Assembly (NCBI GenBank): GCA_937916025.1
Contig: CALGGX010000478.1
Span: 1 to 5,257 of the forward strand
Length of the DNA stretch: 5,257 nt
From: an uncultured Selenomonadales bacterium
Lineage (GTDB): Bacteria; Bacillota_C; Negativicutes; Selenomonadales; Selenomonadaceae
Reading direction: 5' to 3'
Shown piece after piece: positions 1-5,257 of the stretch. Position 1 is the stretch's first letter; every line of letters begins with the position of its first letter. Position numbers and translations under genes: made by a program. The notes under the pieces were generated by a model. The model was not told the DNA's origin and searched no databases. It was given only the letters and a program-made list of their open reading frames with translations.

Positions 1-1
1 A

Positions 2-538
2 TCGGTACAGACACATTATCCGCTGTTTAATCCGCCGTTTCATTTCAAAATGATTGAAGACAACCAATTCATTTCGGATACAATGCAGTTGAAATCCAAA
101 AAGCCCGATCCGATCAAAATGTTGCTCAAAATTCTCGCTTACGTCGATGAAAAGCAAGAAGCACTGTTGCCGGATAAATGGCAGATCGAGCACATCTTTC
201 CGCGCAAATGGAATGACAATTACGATCTCAACGGCTTTACTGCGGATAAAATCAACGAACTGGTCGAAACGATCGGAAATCTCACGCCGTTTGAGAAAAG
301 TCACAACATCAAGGCAAGCAATGAATATTTCATTAAGAAGCGGAAGAGTTACAAGCAATCAAAAATCGCAATGACGCAGGAACTTTCTCGACTTACCGAT
401 TGGCGTCCGGAGAATATCATCAATCGAACCAACGAAATGATTCGGAAACTCAAATCGATTCTGTTGACTTGGAACGACAACTACGATGCTGCGAAGCAGT
501 TGTACGATCAACAGCATCGCGCGGAGGAATCAACATGA
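2..538 (+). CDS. GmrSD/DUF262-family protein, C-terminal DUF1524 (HNH) nuclease domain, 5' end missing
   Basis: The frame is open from the first bases of the window, so this is the 3' end of a longer gene; the ATG at 50 is internal (the codons before it read ...NPPFHFK without a stop). What is seen: the motif IEHIFPRKW (IEH at about 185-193), then IGNLTP, HNIKASN and a YKQS element. This H...N...N layout is characteristic of the DUF1524 domain at the C-terminus of DUF262/GmrSD-type restriction enzymes, where the conserved His and Asn form an HNH-like site. Members of the family cut modified or foreign DNA and normally carry an N-terminal DUF262 (ParB-like NTPase) domain, which is not visible here. 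The sequence is locally AT-rich (22 of 60 bases are G or C at 301-360) compared with the next gene. Its stop overlaps the next start by ATGA, so it appears to sit in the glycan operon. Identity of the domain is fairly secure; function in defence is inferred. Confidence 0.8.
   Translation, partial: SVQTHYPLFNPPFHFKMIEDNQFISDTMQLKSKKPDPIKMLLKILAYVDEKQEALLPDKWQIEHIFPRKWNDNYDLNGFTADKINELVETIGNLTPFEKSHNIKASNEYFIKKRKSYKQSKIAMTQELSRLTDWRPENIINRTNEMIRKLKSILLTWNDNYDAAKQLYDQQHRAEEST
523..527 (+). promoter_or_regulatory. Ribosome binding site for the GT-B glycosyltransferase
   Basis: GGAGG lies 7 nt before the ATG at 535. It supports this start, rather than an upstream in-frame extension through the nuclease gene, and makes translational coupling through the ATGA overlap likely. 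Confidence 0.75.
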
Positions 539-1680
539 AGCTCGCGATCTTCGAGAACATCATGACGCCGGGCGGACATGAAGTCGACTTCAATCGGATC
601 ATCGTCGAAGAATTCCGCGCGCGAGATCACGCCGTCGCCTTCTTCGTGCCTGAGAACTTCTCGTTCCAATTCGATTACCGAACGCCCGTCACACGTCTCG
701 ACGGCGACGCTGTCACTTACAATAAATCGACCGGCTTGCGCAAACTCTTCTCCGCCGCCAAACGCGAGATCAATCGCCGACGTTGGTACCGACAACTCCT
801 CGCGCATCAGTCCGACTTCGACGCGCTCATCATTCCCACGTCGACGTACCGTTATCTCCGCGCGCTCAATCATTCCGCACTTCGCAAGCTCGACGTGCCG
901 CTAGTCTTCATTCTGCACGGCATCAATCCGAACGAAGTCGATAACTTCTTCCGCGAGGCGAAACAATTATTGCCGTATCCGAACATTCGCCTCGTCGTGT
1001 TGACGTTCGGCAACTCGATCTTCGGCAGACGCCTCGACAATGTCTTTCCAATTCCCCCGCCGACTTACACCCCGCGCGATATCGATTACCGACCGTCGAT
1101 CGAAACTCCGCGCGGAGCGTTGAAGATCGGCTTCTTCGGTCAGTACCGCCGCGAGAAAAAACTCGAATCGCTCCTCGACGTGTATCTCGAACATCAATAC
1201 AACCGCGCGGTCGAGTTGATCGTCCAAGGCTCGACCATGCACGACGAAGACTCGCGAGACTTCGAGCGCATCATAAATAAATATTCCAATCGCGGCATCA
1301 CTTTCCGGCATGAAGGCTTGATCGCCGCCGCGTGGCAAAACGCAATCGCCTCGGTCGACGCACTCCTCATGCCTTACTCCGCGCCGAGATATCGCTATCA
1401 CTGGGGCGGCATGCTCTTTACCGCAATCGGCTACCAAAAACCGGTCGTGGCGAGCGACGACATGAATCCAGAAGTCTTTGACCGGTTCAGAATCGGCGAG
1501 ACATTTCCGAGCGGCAACGTCGACGAGCTCGGGCGAGTGCTCGAGTCTTTCATCAACGACTTCGATCGAAATGCCGCCGTCTATCAAAAAAATCTCCGCG
1601 CGGCGGCGGAAGAATTCTCGCCGCAAAACTTCGCTCGCCGACTCGAAAACATCATCAGACGGGAGGCGCATCATGGCTGA
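535..1680 (+). CDS. GT-B fold glycosyltransferase (GT4/GT1-like)
   Basis: A 381-residue protein, a normal length for a GT-B transferase. It starts MKLAIFENIMTPGGHEVDFN, which fits the first beta strand and glycine-containing loop of the N-terminal Rossmann domain. VFILHGIN at about 124-131 is the usual 'HG' strand end of such enzymes. The second domain begins near residue 196 with LKIGFFGQYRREKKLESLL, the typical C-domain opening strand with basic residues that contact the sugar nucleotide diphosphate. VDALLMPY at 274-281, GGMLFTAIGYQKPVVASD at about 291-308 and the C-terminal helices complete the donor-binding half; the classical E-x7-E is not clear. It probably transfers a sugar from a nucleotide donor onto LPS core or another surface glycan at the cytoplasmic face. 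The start at 535 is chosen by the RBS. It overlaps the nuclease gene by 4 nt and the next transferase by 8 nt. Donor and acceptor cannot be deduced. Confidence 0.85.
   Translation: MKLAIFENIMTPGGHEVDFNRIIVEEFRARDHAVAFFVPENFSFQFDYRTPVTRLDGDAVTYNKSTGLRKLFSAAKREINRRRWYRQLLAHQSDFDALIIPTSTYRYLRALNHSALRKLDVPLVFILHGINPNEVDNFFREAKQLLPYPNIRLVVLTFGNSIFGRRLDNVFPIPPPTYTPRDIDYRPSIETPRGALKIGFFGQYRREKKLESLLDVYLEHQYNRAVELIVQGSTMHDEDSRDFERIINKYSNRGITFRHEGLIAAAWQNAIASVDALLMPYSAPRYRYHWGGMLFTAIGYQKPVVASDDMNPEVFDRFRIGETFPSGNVDELGRVLESFINDFDRNAAVYQKNLRAAAEEFSPQNFARRLENIIRREAHHG
1661..1666 (+). promoter_or_regulatory. Ribosome binding site for the GT2 glycosyltransferase
   Basis: GGGAGG lies 6 nt before the ATG at 1673, inside the last codons of the preceding gene. 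It fixes the start of MAEVSVLILAKNEE and rules out the long in-frame upstream extension. Confidence 0.75.
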
Positions 1681-2470
1681 AGTTTCAGTGCTGATCCTCG
1701 CTAAGAACGAAGAGAAATTCATCGGCGCATGCATCGAGAGCGTCGTCGACTTCGCATCCGAGATCATCGTCATCGACGACGGCTCGACCGATCGAACGGC
1801 TGAAATTTCGAGAGCACTCGGCGCAAAGATCGTCAATCATGCGCTCAACGGCAATTGGGGAGCGCAACAAACATTCGCAATCGGACAGGCTTCGCGCGAT
1901 TGGATTTTTTTTATTGACGCCGATGAGCGCGCCACGCCGCAATTATCCGAGCACATCAAAAACATTCTCGCCGAAGACGATCGATCGAAGGCGTATTGCA
2001 CCGCGCGCTTGAGTTACTTCTGGGGGCAGCCGCTCCGACATGGCGGTTGGTTTCCGGATTACGTCGTCCGACTTCTGCCGAGAGAAGGCACTTACGTCAC
2101 CGGCTTCGTGCATCCGAAAATTCATCACGAATGCCGCGAGATCAAACTGCCGTCGACCGAGTATCTCGTCCATTATCCCTACCGCGATTGGAATCATTAC
2201 TTCAACAAGCTGAATTTCTACACGACGCTCGCCGCGCGGAAGGCAAAAGACGAGGGCAAGTCCGCGTCGATTGCCGACATGATCCTGCACCCGATCTGGG
2301 CGTCGTTTCGCATGTATTTCCTGCGCGGCGGCTTCCTCGACGGCAGGATCGGCTTCATTCTCTCGGCGTTTCATTACTTCTATACGATGGCGAAATACGT
2401 CAAACTCTATTACCTCGACCGCGAAAACGAACACGTCACCGAAAACATTGATCAAAACCGCCGCGTATGA
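1673..2470 (+). CDS. GT2 family glycosyltransferase, WaaE/KdtX-like (LPS core)
   Basis: A 265-residue GT-A fold enzyme. The N-terminus VSVLILAKNEEKFIGACIES is the family's nucleotide-binding strand and loop. IIVIDDGSTDRT (31-42) carries the conserved Asp pair, and WIFFIDADE (77-85) holds the metal-binding DxD-type motif. The middle part, with WFPDYVVRLLPRE (126-138), FVHPKIH and HYPYRDWNHYFNKLNFYT (167-184), closely recalls the WaaE/KdtX group of LPS core beta-glucosyltransferases. A hydrophobic and aromatic C-terminal stretch (about 204-248, with FRMYFLRGGFLDG and FHYFYTMAKYVKLYY) suits association with the inner membrane, where lipid-linked acceptors are. It likely adds a hexose, by analogy glucose, to an inner-core heptose, which fits the heptosyltransferase-like gene just downstream. 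The sugar specificity is inferred from family resemblance. It overlaps the upstream gene by 8 nt and is followed by a 37-nt gap. Confidence 0.88.
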   Translation: MAEVSVLILAKNEEKFIGACIESVVDFASEIIVIDDGSTDRTAEISRALGAKIVNHALNGNWGAQQTFAIGQASRDWIFFIDADERATPQLSEHIKNILAEDDRSKAYCTARLSYFWGQPLRHGGWFPDYVVRLLPREGTYVTGFVHPKIHHECREIKLPSTEYLVHYPYRDWNHYFNKLNFYTTLAARKAKDEGKSASIADMILHPIWASFRMYFLRGGFLDGRIGFILSAFHYFYTMAKYVKLYYLDRENEHVTENIDQNRRV

Positions 2471-2495
2471 TAAACTCAATCGAATTTCAATCGAA

Positions 2496-2502
2496 GAGAG
2501 GG
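2496..2502 (+). promoter_or_regulatory. Ribosome binding site selecting a GTG start for the GT9 gene
   Basis: GAGAGGG lies 5 nt before GTG at 2508. The alternative TTG at 2448 would add 20 residues unlike the family N-terminus and would overlap the upstream gene. The GTG start places the NLGD motif at residues 12-15, where GT9 proteins normally have it. Confidence 0.65.
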
Positions 2503-2507
2503 CTCTC

Positions 2508-3566
2508 GTGTATAAAAACATTCTCGCAAGCGCGCTGGTCAATCTCGGCGACGTCGTGCTCACGACGAGCGCGCTCGCGCTGATCAAAAAACATTTCCCC
2601 GACGCGCGCATCACGTTGATGATCAAGCCGGTCGTTCGCGAAGCGGTCGAAAACAATCCCGTCGTCGACGACGTGCTCGTGCTTGATTATCGCGCAAAGC
2701 ACAATTCCATGTCGATGATGTTCGCGATCGTACGAGAACTCCGACGCCGCAATTTCGATCTGTACATTTCGTTCGATCGGAAATTGCGTCCGGCAATGCT
2801 GGCGTGGCTGGCGCGCATTCCGACGCGCATAGGTCCGAGCAAAGTCTTCGACGACAAGCCGAGCCGCGTGACGAAACTCTACACCGACGTGATTGCAATC
2901 GATCACGATCTCGATCGGACTCTGCAGGCGGAGACGTATCAGACGATCGTGCGGAAGTTTTTCGCGCTCGACGATCACGCACGCCCTGTATTCGCACGCA
3001 TTACGGATCTGAACCGCGCGGAAGTCGACATATTGTTCGAGCGATTGCCGGAAACTCGATTTAAGATCGCGCTTTGCGTCAAGGGCACTTTCGAGCTCAA
3101 GACGTGGTCGAAGGCGTATTTCGCCGAAGTCGTTCGGGCATTGGCGGCGGAATATGATGCGACATTTTTCGTGATCGGCGCGCCGAACGATCGAGAGTAC
3201 GCCGAGGAAGTGATCGCCGAGATCGGATTGCCGATCGAGAATTTCTGCGGCTCGACTTCGCTCGTCGATCTCGCCGAGATATTCTGCCGCGCGGATCTGC
3301 TGATAAGCGTCGACACGGGAGCCGCGCATATCGCCGCGACGACTTCCATTCCGATGGTCGTAATGTACGGTTGCACGCCGCTCGAGCGTTGGAAGCCGAT
3401 CAATGACAATGCAATCGCATTATCTTCGAGAGAACCGTGTTGCCCGTGCTCAATCAAGCCCGAGCAGTGTCCGTCATTTCCGACGCCGAACTGCCTGCAA
3501 CACGTGACGCCCGCGCAAGTGCTCGACGCCTGTCGCCGATTGATCGGAGGAAAATTTCATGTCTGA
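2508..3566 (+). CDS. GT9 family glycosyltransferase (ADP-heptose:LPS heptosyltransferase-like)
   Basis: A 352-residue protein, the usual length for WaaC/WaaF-type heptosyltransferases. MYKNILASALVNLGDVVLTTSALALIKKHFPDA is the hallmark N-terminus, with the catalytic-type Asp at 15 (LGD) and the T-x-A-L loop. FDLYISFD (83-90) and RIPTRIGP (103-110) are typical N-domain elements. The C-domain has IALCVKGTFELKTWSKAYFAEVV (basic donor-phosphate region), FFVIGAPNDREYAEEV, the diagnostic ISVDTGAAHIAA (266-277) and MYGCTPLERWKP (286-297, the family G-x-T-x-P-x-R-W-x-P element). The enzyme class adds L-glycero-D-manno-heptose from an ADP donor to Kdo or heptose in the LPS inner core, in the cytoplasm. 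A cysteine cluster near the end (C311, C312, C314, C321, C329) is seen in many GT9 proteins. GTG start chosen on RBS grounds. It overlaps the YrbL start by 8 nt. Whether it acts as heptosyltransferase I, II or III is unknown. Confidence 0.92.
   Translation: MYKNILASALVNLGDVVLTTSALALIKKHFPDARITLMIKPVVREAVENNPVVDDVLVLDYRAKHNSMSMMFAIVRELRRRNFDLYISFDRKLRPAMLAWLARIPTRIGPSKVFDDKPSRVTKLYTDVIAIDHDLDRTLQAETYQTIVRKFFALDDHARPVFARITDLNRAEVDILFERLPETRFKIALCVKGTFELKTWSKAYFAEVVRALAAEYDATFFVIGAPNDREYAEEVIAEIGLPIENFCGSTSLVDLAEIFCRADLLISVDTGAAHIAATTSIPMVVMYGCTPLERWKPINDNAIALSSREPCCPCSIKPEQCPSFPTPNCLQHVTPAQVLDACRRLIGGKFHV
3546..3550 (+). promoter_or_regulatory. Ribosome binding site for the YrbL-like gene
   Basis: GGAGG lies 8 nt before the ATG at 3559, within the last codons of the GT9 gene, consistent with coupled translation. 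Confidence 0.75.
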
Positions 3567-3870
3567 AACTCTCGTCTTGACGGATGATTTGTTTTTGGGG
3601 CGCGGCAATCACAAAGAAGTTTACATCAATCCCGCCGACAAAAATCTTTGCGTCAAAATATTGTTCACCGAGCCCGACGAAGATTTCGAGCGCGAAATGC
3701 GATATCGCCGTGTGCTCGGCAAGCGCGCCGATTCGATGACGCTCTTGACGAAATATTACGGCGCGGTTGATACCGATAAAGGACGCGGTTACGTCTTCGA
3801 GCGCGTGATTGATTTCGACGGCAGGGAGTCGCGAACGATCCTTTCGCATATCGAAAATCCGACGACCGTC
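3559..3870 (+). pseudogene. yrbL: YrbL-like LPS kinase, N-terminal lobe only (truncated at the join)
   Basis: Residues 1 to about 104 resemble the start of YrbL (PhoP-regulatory-network YrbL family, a protein-kinase-like fold related to LPS sugar kinases). LGRGNHKEVYINP (13-25) is the glycine-rich nucleotide loop, CVKILF (31-36) carries the ATP-anchoring Lys33, FEREMRYRRVLG (43-54) supplies an alpha-C-type Glu, and YYGAVDTDKGRGYVFERVIDFDG (66-88) matches the YrbL hinge region. The intact family is about 200 residues; the catalytic loop (N/K-P-x-N type) and metal-binding Asp are absent because the sequence changes to FliD. In LPS core operons such kinase-like proteins are thought to phosphorylate core sugars or to regulate core assembly; that role here is inferred from the three transferases directly upstream. 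The 3' boundary is uncertain by about 30 nt. Confidence 0.78.
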
Positions 3871-4977
3871 GATGAGCTGATTGACAAGATCAACAACGGC
3901 TCGAATTCCGCCTTCAAGGACATGATCCGCTACAATGAGCAGACGGGCGCCTATGAGTTCACCAAGACCGACGGCTCGCTTATGACGGAGGAGGCCGCCA
4001 ACAGCTTCGACCTGCTCGACGTCAAGGCGCACAACAGCACCTCGCTCAACGCCCTGTTCGGCAAGCTGCAGGGCGGCGCCAGGACCGCCGGTACGGACGC
4101 GGTCCTCGACGTTACCGTCAACGGCGTAAAGCGCACGCTGGAGCGTTCGTCGAATCTCGTCCAGATGGACGGCCTGAGCGTCACGCTCAAAAACACCTTC
4201 AACGAGACCGAAAGCGGCGAGGCGATCTCGTTTTCGACCAGCACGAAGTCCGACGAGGTGGTCGACGCCATCAAGTCCTTCGTGGAGGACGTGAACAAGC
4301 TGATGAGCGACGTGCACAGCGCATACGCCACGCAGCCGCTCAAGAAGTCCTCCAGCGGCTCCACCAAGCGGGACGGCTACGATCCGCTCAGCGACGAGGA
4401 CAAGGCGGACATGAGCGAGACCGCCATCAAGAACTACGAGGAAAAGGCGAAGACCGGACTGCTCTTCGGCGACACCGATCTCTCCGCCCTCTACTCGCGG
4501 CTGCTCAACGTGGTGCAGCGCAGCGGCGACGAGCGCGTCGCCATGGAGGCCATCGGCCTGACGACGACCTACTCCAACGGCGTCACGCAGATCAAGCTCG
4601 ACGAGGATAAGCTGCGCACGGCGCTGGACAACGACGTCGACAAGGTGAGGGAAGTGTTCACCAAAACCAAGGATTCCGGCGCCGCGACCGACGGCGTGAT
4701 GGCGTCGATCAAGACCACGCTCAACGCCTACGGCTCGACCTCGCTGGGCTCTCAGGGCCTGCTGGTGCGCAAGGCGGGCACGAAGCTCTCTTCGGTGTCG
4801 CTGCTCAACAACACGCTCCAGACGCAGCTGAACAATCTGACCAAGCAGATCGAGACATGGCAGACGCGGCTGAGCGACAAGGTCGACTACTACACCAATC
4901 AGTTCACGCAGCTTGAAAAGCTGATGAGCACGATGAACAACCAGAGCTCGATGCTCTCCGATCTGATGGGCTACTGA
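3559..4977 (+). CDS. Chimeric in-frame ORF: YrbL-like kinase N-lobe joined to FliD C-terminal two thirds
   Basis: A continuous 472-codon frame that does not correspond to any one known family. Residues 1 to about 100 match the YrbL kinase-like family and residues from about 104 to 472 match the flagellar cap protein FliD. There is no linker and no stop between them. Lysine codons are AAA in 5 of 6 cases before the join and AAG in 9 of the first 10 after it. Leucine is never CTG in the ten codons before the join, and the first Leu after it (3877) is CTG. Each half lacks the other part of its own family domain: the kinase has no catalytic lobe and FliD has no N-terminal D0/D1 half. A working fusion is therefore unlikely. 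It should be read as two truncated genes joined, described separately below. Joining in frame by chance has odds of about one in three. Confidence 0.85.
   Translation: MSETLVLTDDLFLGRGNHKEVYINPADKNLCVKILFTEPDEDFEREMRYRRVLGKRADSMTLLTKYYGAVDTDKGRGYVFERVIDFDGRESRTILSHIENPTTVDELIDKINNGSNSAFKDMIRYNEQTGAYEFTKTDGSLMTEEAANSFDLLDVKAHNSTSLNALFGKLQGGARTAGTDAVLDVTVNGVKRTLERSSNLVQMDGLSVTLKNTFNETESGEAISFSTSTKSDEVVDAIKSFVEDVNKLMSDVHSAYATQPLKKSSSGSTKRDGYDPLSDEDKADMSETAIKNYEEKAKTGLLFGDTDLSALYSRLLNVVQRSGDERVAMEAIGLTTTYSNGVTQIKLDEDKLRTALDNDVDKVREVFTKTKDSGAATDGVMASIKTTLNAYGSTSLGSQGLLVRKAGTKLSSVSLLNNTLQTQLNNLTKQIETWQTRLSDKVDYYTNQFTQLEKLMSTMNNQSSMLSDLMGY
3844..3880. other. Join between the glycan operon and the flagellar operon
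   Basis: YrbL-like similarity fades after about residue 95 (ILSHIENP), and FliD similarity starts at about 104 (VDELIDKIN). The last Leu codon of the upstream style is CTT at 3841; the first CTG is at 3877 and the first AAG of the new style at 3886. No inverted repeat, direct repeat or transposase is visible at the join. The exact breakpoint cannot be set by eye. Confidence 0.75.
3871..4977 (+). pseudogene. fliD: Flagellar hook-associated protein 2 (FliD, cap), N-terminal part missing
   Basis: FliD caps the growing flagellar filament and helps flagellin subunits fold at the tip. This piece of about 370 residues begins in the last part of the FliD_N region (VDELIDKINNGS at 104-115 of the chimeric frame, then YNEQTGAYEF). 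It continues with the spacer LNALFGKLQGGARTAGTDA and FliD_C from about residue 178 (VLDVTVNGVKRTLERSSN, then the GLSVTLKNTF strand). FVEDVNKLMSDVHS (241-254) and GYDPLSDEDKADM with YEEKAKTGLLFGD (273-305) are signature elements of Firmicutes-type FliD. The C-terminus from about 405 is a long heptad-rich coiled coil (LNNTLQTQLNNLTKQIETW and onward to LSDLMGY), the D0 helix needed for cap assembly and export chaperone binding. The N-terminal D0 helix and much of D1 are lost, so this copy could not form a normal cap. GC content is about 40 of 60 bases per line, above the upstream operon. It is followed by fliS, the usual flagellar order. Confidence 0.92.
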
Positions 4978-5045
4978 GAAGGGCGCATTAGAAGCGGGCG
5001 CCGCGCGGCGGGCCGCACAGTCTGAAAAGAACAGGAAGTATGGCT
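4978..5045 (+). promoter_or_regulatory. fliD-fliS spacer with perfect GC palindrome
   Basis: The 68-nt gap contains CGCCGCGCGGCG at 4999-5010, a perfect 12-base inverted repeat within a wider GC-rich stretch (4994-5016). It could fold into a compact hairpin between the genes, perhaps affecting transcript stability. No T-run follows, so it is not a standard intrinsic terminator. No promoter-like -35/-10 pair is evident. Confidence 0.4.
5033..5038 (+). promoter_or_regulatory. Ribosome binding site deciding the fliS start
   Basis: AGGAAG lies only 1 nt before the ATG at 5040 but 7 nt before the second ATG at 5046. The spacing favours the second ATG (MDARGLQNYK) as the true start. Confidence 0.6.
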
Positions 5046-5257
5046 ATGGATGCTAGAGGCCTTCAGAACTATAAGGCACAGTCGCTGAGCACCATGACGC
5101 AGGGGGAGCTGCTGCTCCTCCTGCTCGACGAGCTTGTCAAGCGCCTGATGCGCGGGGACATCGCGCTCGAGCAGAAGGACTACGAGCTGTTCATGGGGAA
5201 CATTGGATTCGACACCAAGCTTTGCAAGCCTCGCCATCCGTTTACAAAAAGATCGGA
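5046..5257 (+). CDS. fliS: Flagellar export chaperone FliS, 5' part only
   Basis: FliS binds the C-terminal D0 helix of flagellin in the cytoplasm and keeps it unfolded for export. The visible N-terminus contains GLQNYKAQSLSTMTQGELLLLLLDELVKRLMRGDIALEQKDYELF. This matches FliS: the NAYK-like element, the T-x-x-x-L/E-L-L-L-x-L-x-D-E helix and the basic helix with the KDYE turn. About 49 residues match (5046 to about 5192); intact FliS proteins are typically 120-140 residues. The remaining codons (MGNIGFDTKLCKPRHPFTKRS) do not look like the next FliS helix, which normally holds an amphipathic I-x-x-I-L/V-x-x-L pattern. The frame is open at the window end, so the gene is incomplete there and possibly switched to foreign sequence near 5190. 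Its position directly after fliD agrees with the common fliD-fliS order. Confidence 0.8.
   Translation, partial: MDARGLQNYKAQSLSTMTQGELLLLLLDELVKRLMRGDIALEQKDYELFMGNIGFDTKLCKPRHPFTKRS
5191..5257. other. Terminal segment not explained by FliS
   Basis: After KDYELF the FliS frame loses family resemblance. The +1 frame reads GTLDSTPSFASLAIRLQKDR, which has an ordinary protein-like composition, and the reverse strand is also open. At 67 nt it is too short to identify. It may be a second unrelated piece joined to the flagellar segment. Confidence 0.4.

Noticed and set aside
400..534. Upstream in-frame extension of the GT-B gene
   Set aside because: It would overlap the nuclease domain by over 130 nt; the start at 535 has a good RBS and the expected N-terminus.
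967..1836. 289-codon open frame on the minus strand
   Set aside because: It lies antisense to two well-supported glycosyltransferase genes, has no recognisable domain, and is explained by the GC-biased codon pattern of the + strand genes.
2448..2507. TTG start for the GT9 gene
   Set aside because: No good RBS at proper spacing, and the extra 20 residues precede the normal GT9 first strand; the GTG at 2508 fits better.
2487..3329. 280-codon open frame on the minus strand
   Set aside because: Entirely antisense to the GT9 gene; rich in Arg, Glu and Asp as expected for a shadow frame.
3454..4317. 287-codon open frame on the minus strand spanning the YrbL/FliD join
   Set aside because: It crosses three coding segments of two different origins and shows no family motif, so it is a shadow frame.
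3559..4977. A new kinase-flagellar fusion protein as a functional system
   Set aside because: Both halves lack essential parts and codon use changes at the join, so artefact or gene wreckage is more likely; kept as a finding but not claimed as a new system.
4994..5016. Intrinsic terminator after fliD
   Set aside because: The stem is GC-rich but no U-tract follows, and fliS continues directly downstream.

Overview
The window looks like a stretch from a diderm (LPS-bearing), flagellated bacterium or from a mixture of such genomes. The protein families (LPS-type glycosyltransferases, a YrbL-type sugar kinase, and a FliD of the Firmicutes kind) would fit a Negativicutes/Selenomonas-like source. 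That placement is an inference from family resemblance only.

Region 1 (about 1-3870) is a tight co-directional operon on the + strand. It opens with the 3' end of a GmrSD/DUF262-type protein carrying a DUF1524 HNH nuclease domain. A 4-nt ATGA overlap leads into a GT-B glycosyltransferase (535-1680), and an 8-nt overlap leads into a WaaE/KdtX-like GT2 glycosyltransferase (1673-2470). After a 37-nt gap comes a GT9 heptosyltransferase-like protein (2508-3566), and an 8-nt overlap leads into a YrbL-like kinase (start 3559). The three transferases and the kinase together read as a module for building and phosphorylating the core of a lipopolysaccharide or a related surface glycan. Almost every start has a clear GGAGG-type ribosome binding site, and translational coupling is likely throughout. 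No internal promoter or terminator was seen.

Region 2 (about 3870-5190) is flagellar: the 3' two thirds of fliD (hook-associated cap protein), a 68-nt gap holding a GC-rich palindrome, then the 5' part of fliS (flagellin/FliD-type export chaperone).

The main anomaly is the join between the regions. The YrbL reading frame runs without a stop into FliD at about 3844-3880, giving a 472-residue protein made of a kinase N-lobe and a FliD lacking its N-terminus. Lysine and leucine codon choice and GC content switch at the same place. A second apparent discontinuity lies near 5190, where FliS similarity ends abruptly and unrelated sequence runs to the window end. The simplest explanation is a chimeric assembly or chimeric DNA molecule. 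A real genomic rearrangement cannot be excluded from sequence alone. I found no RNA gene, CRISPR array, insertion sequence or convincing unknown system.
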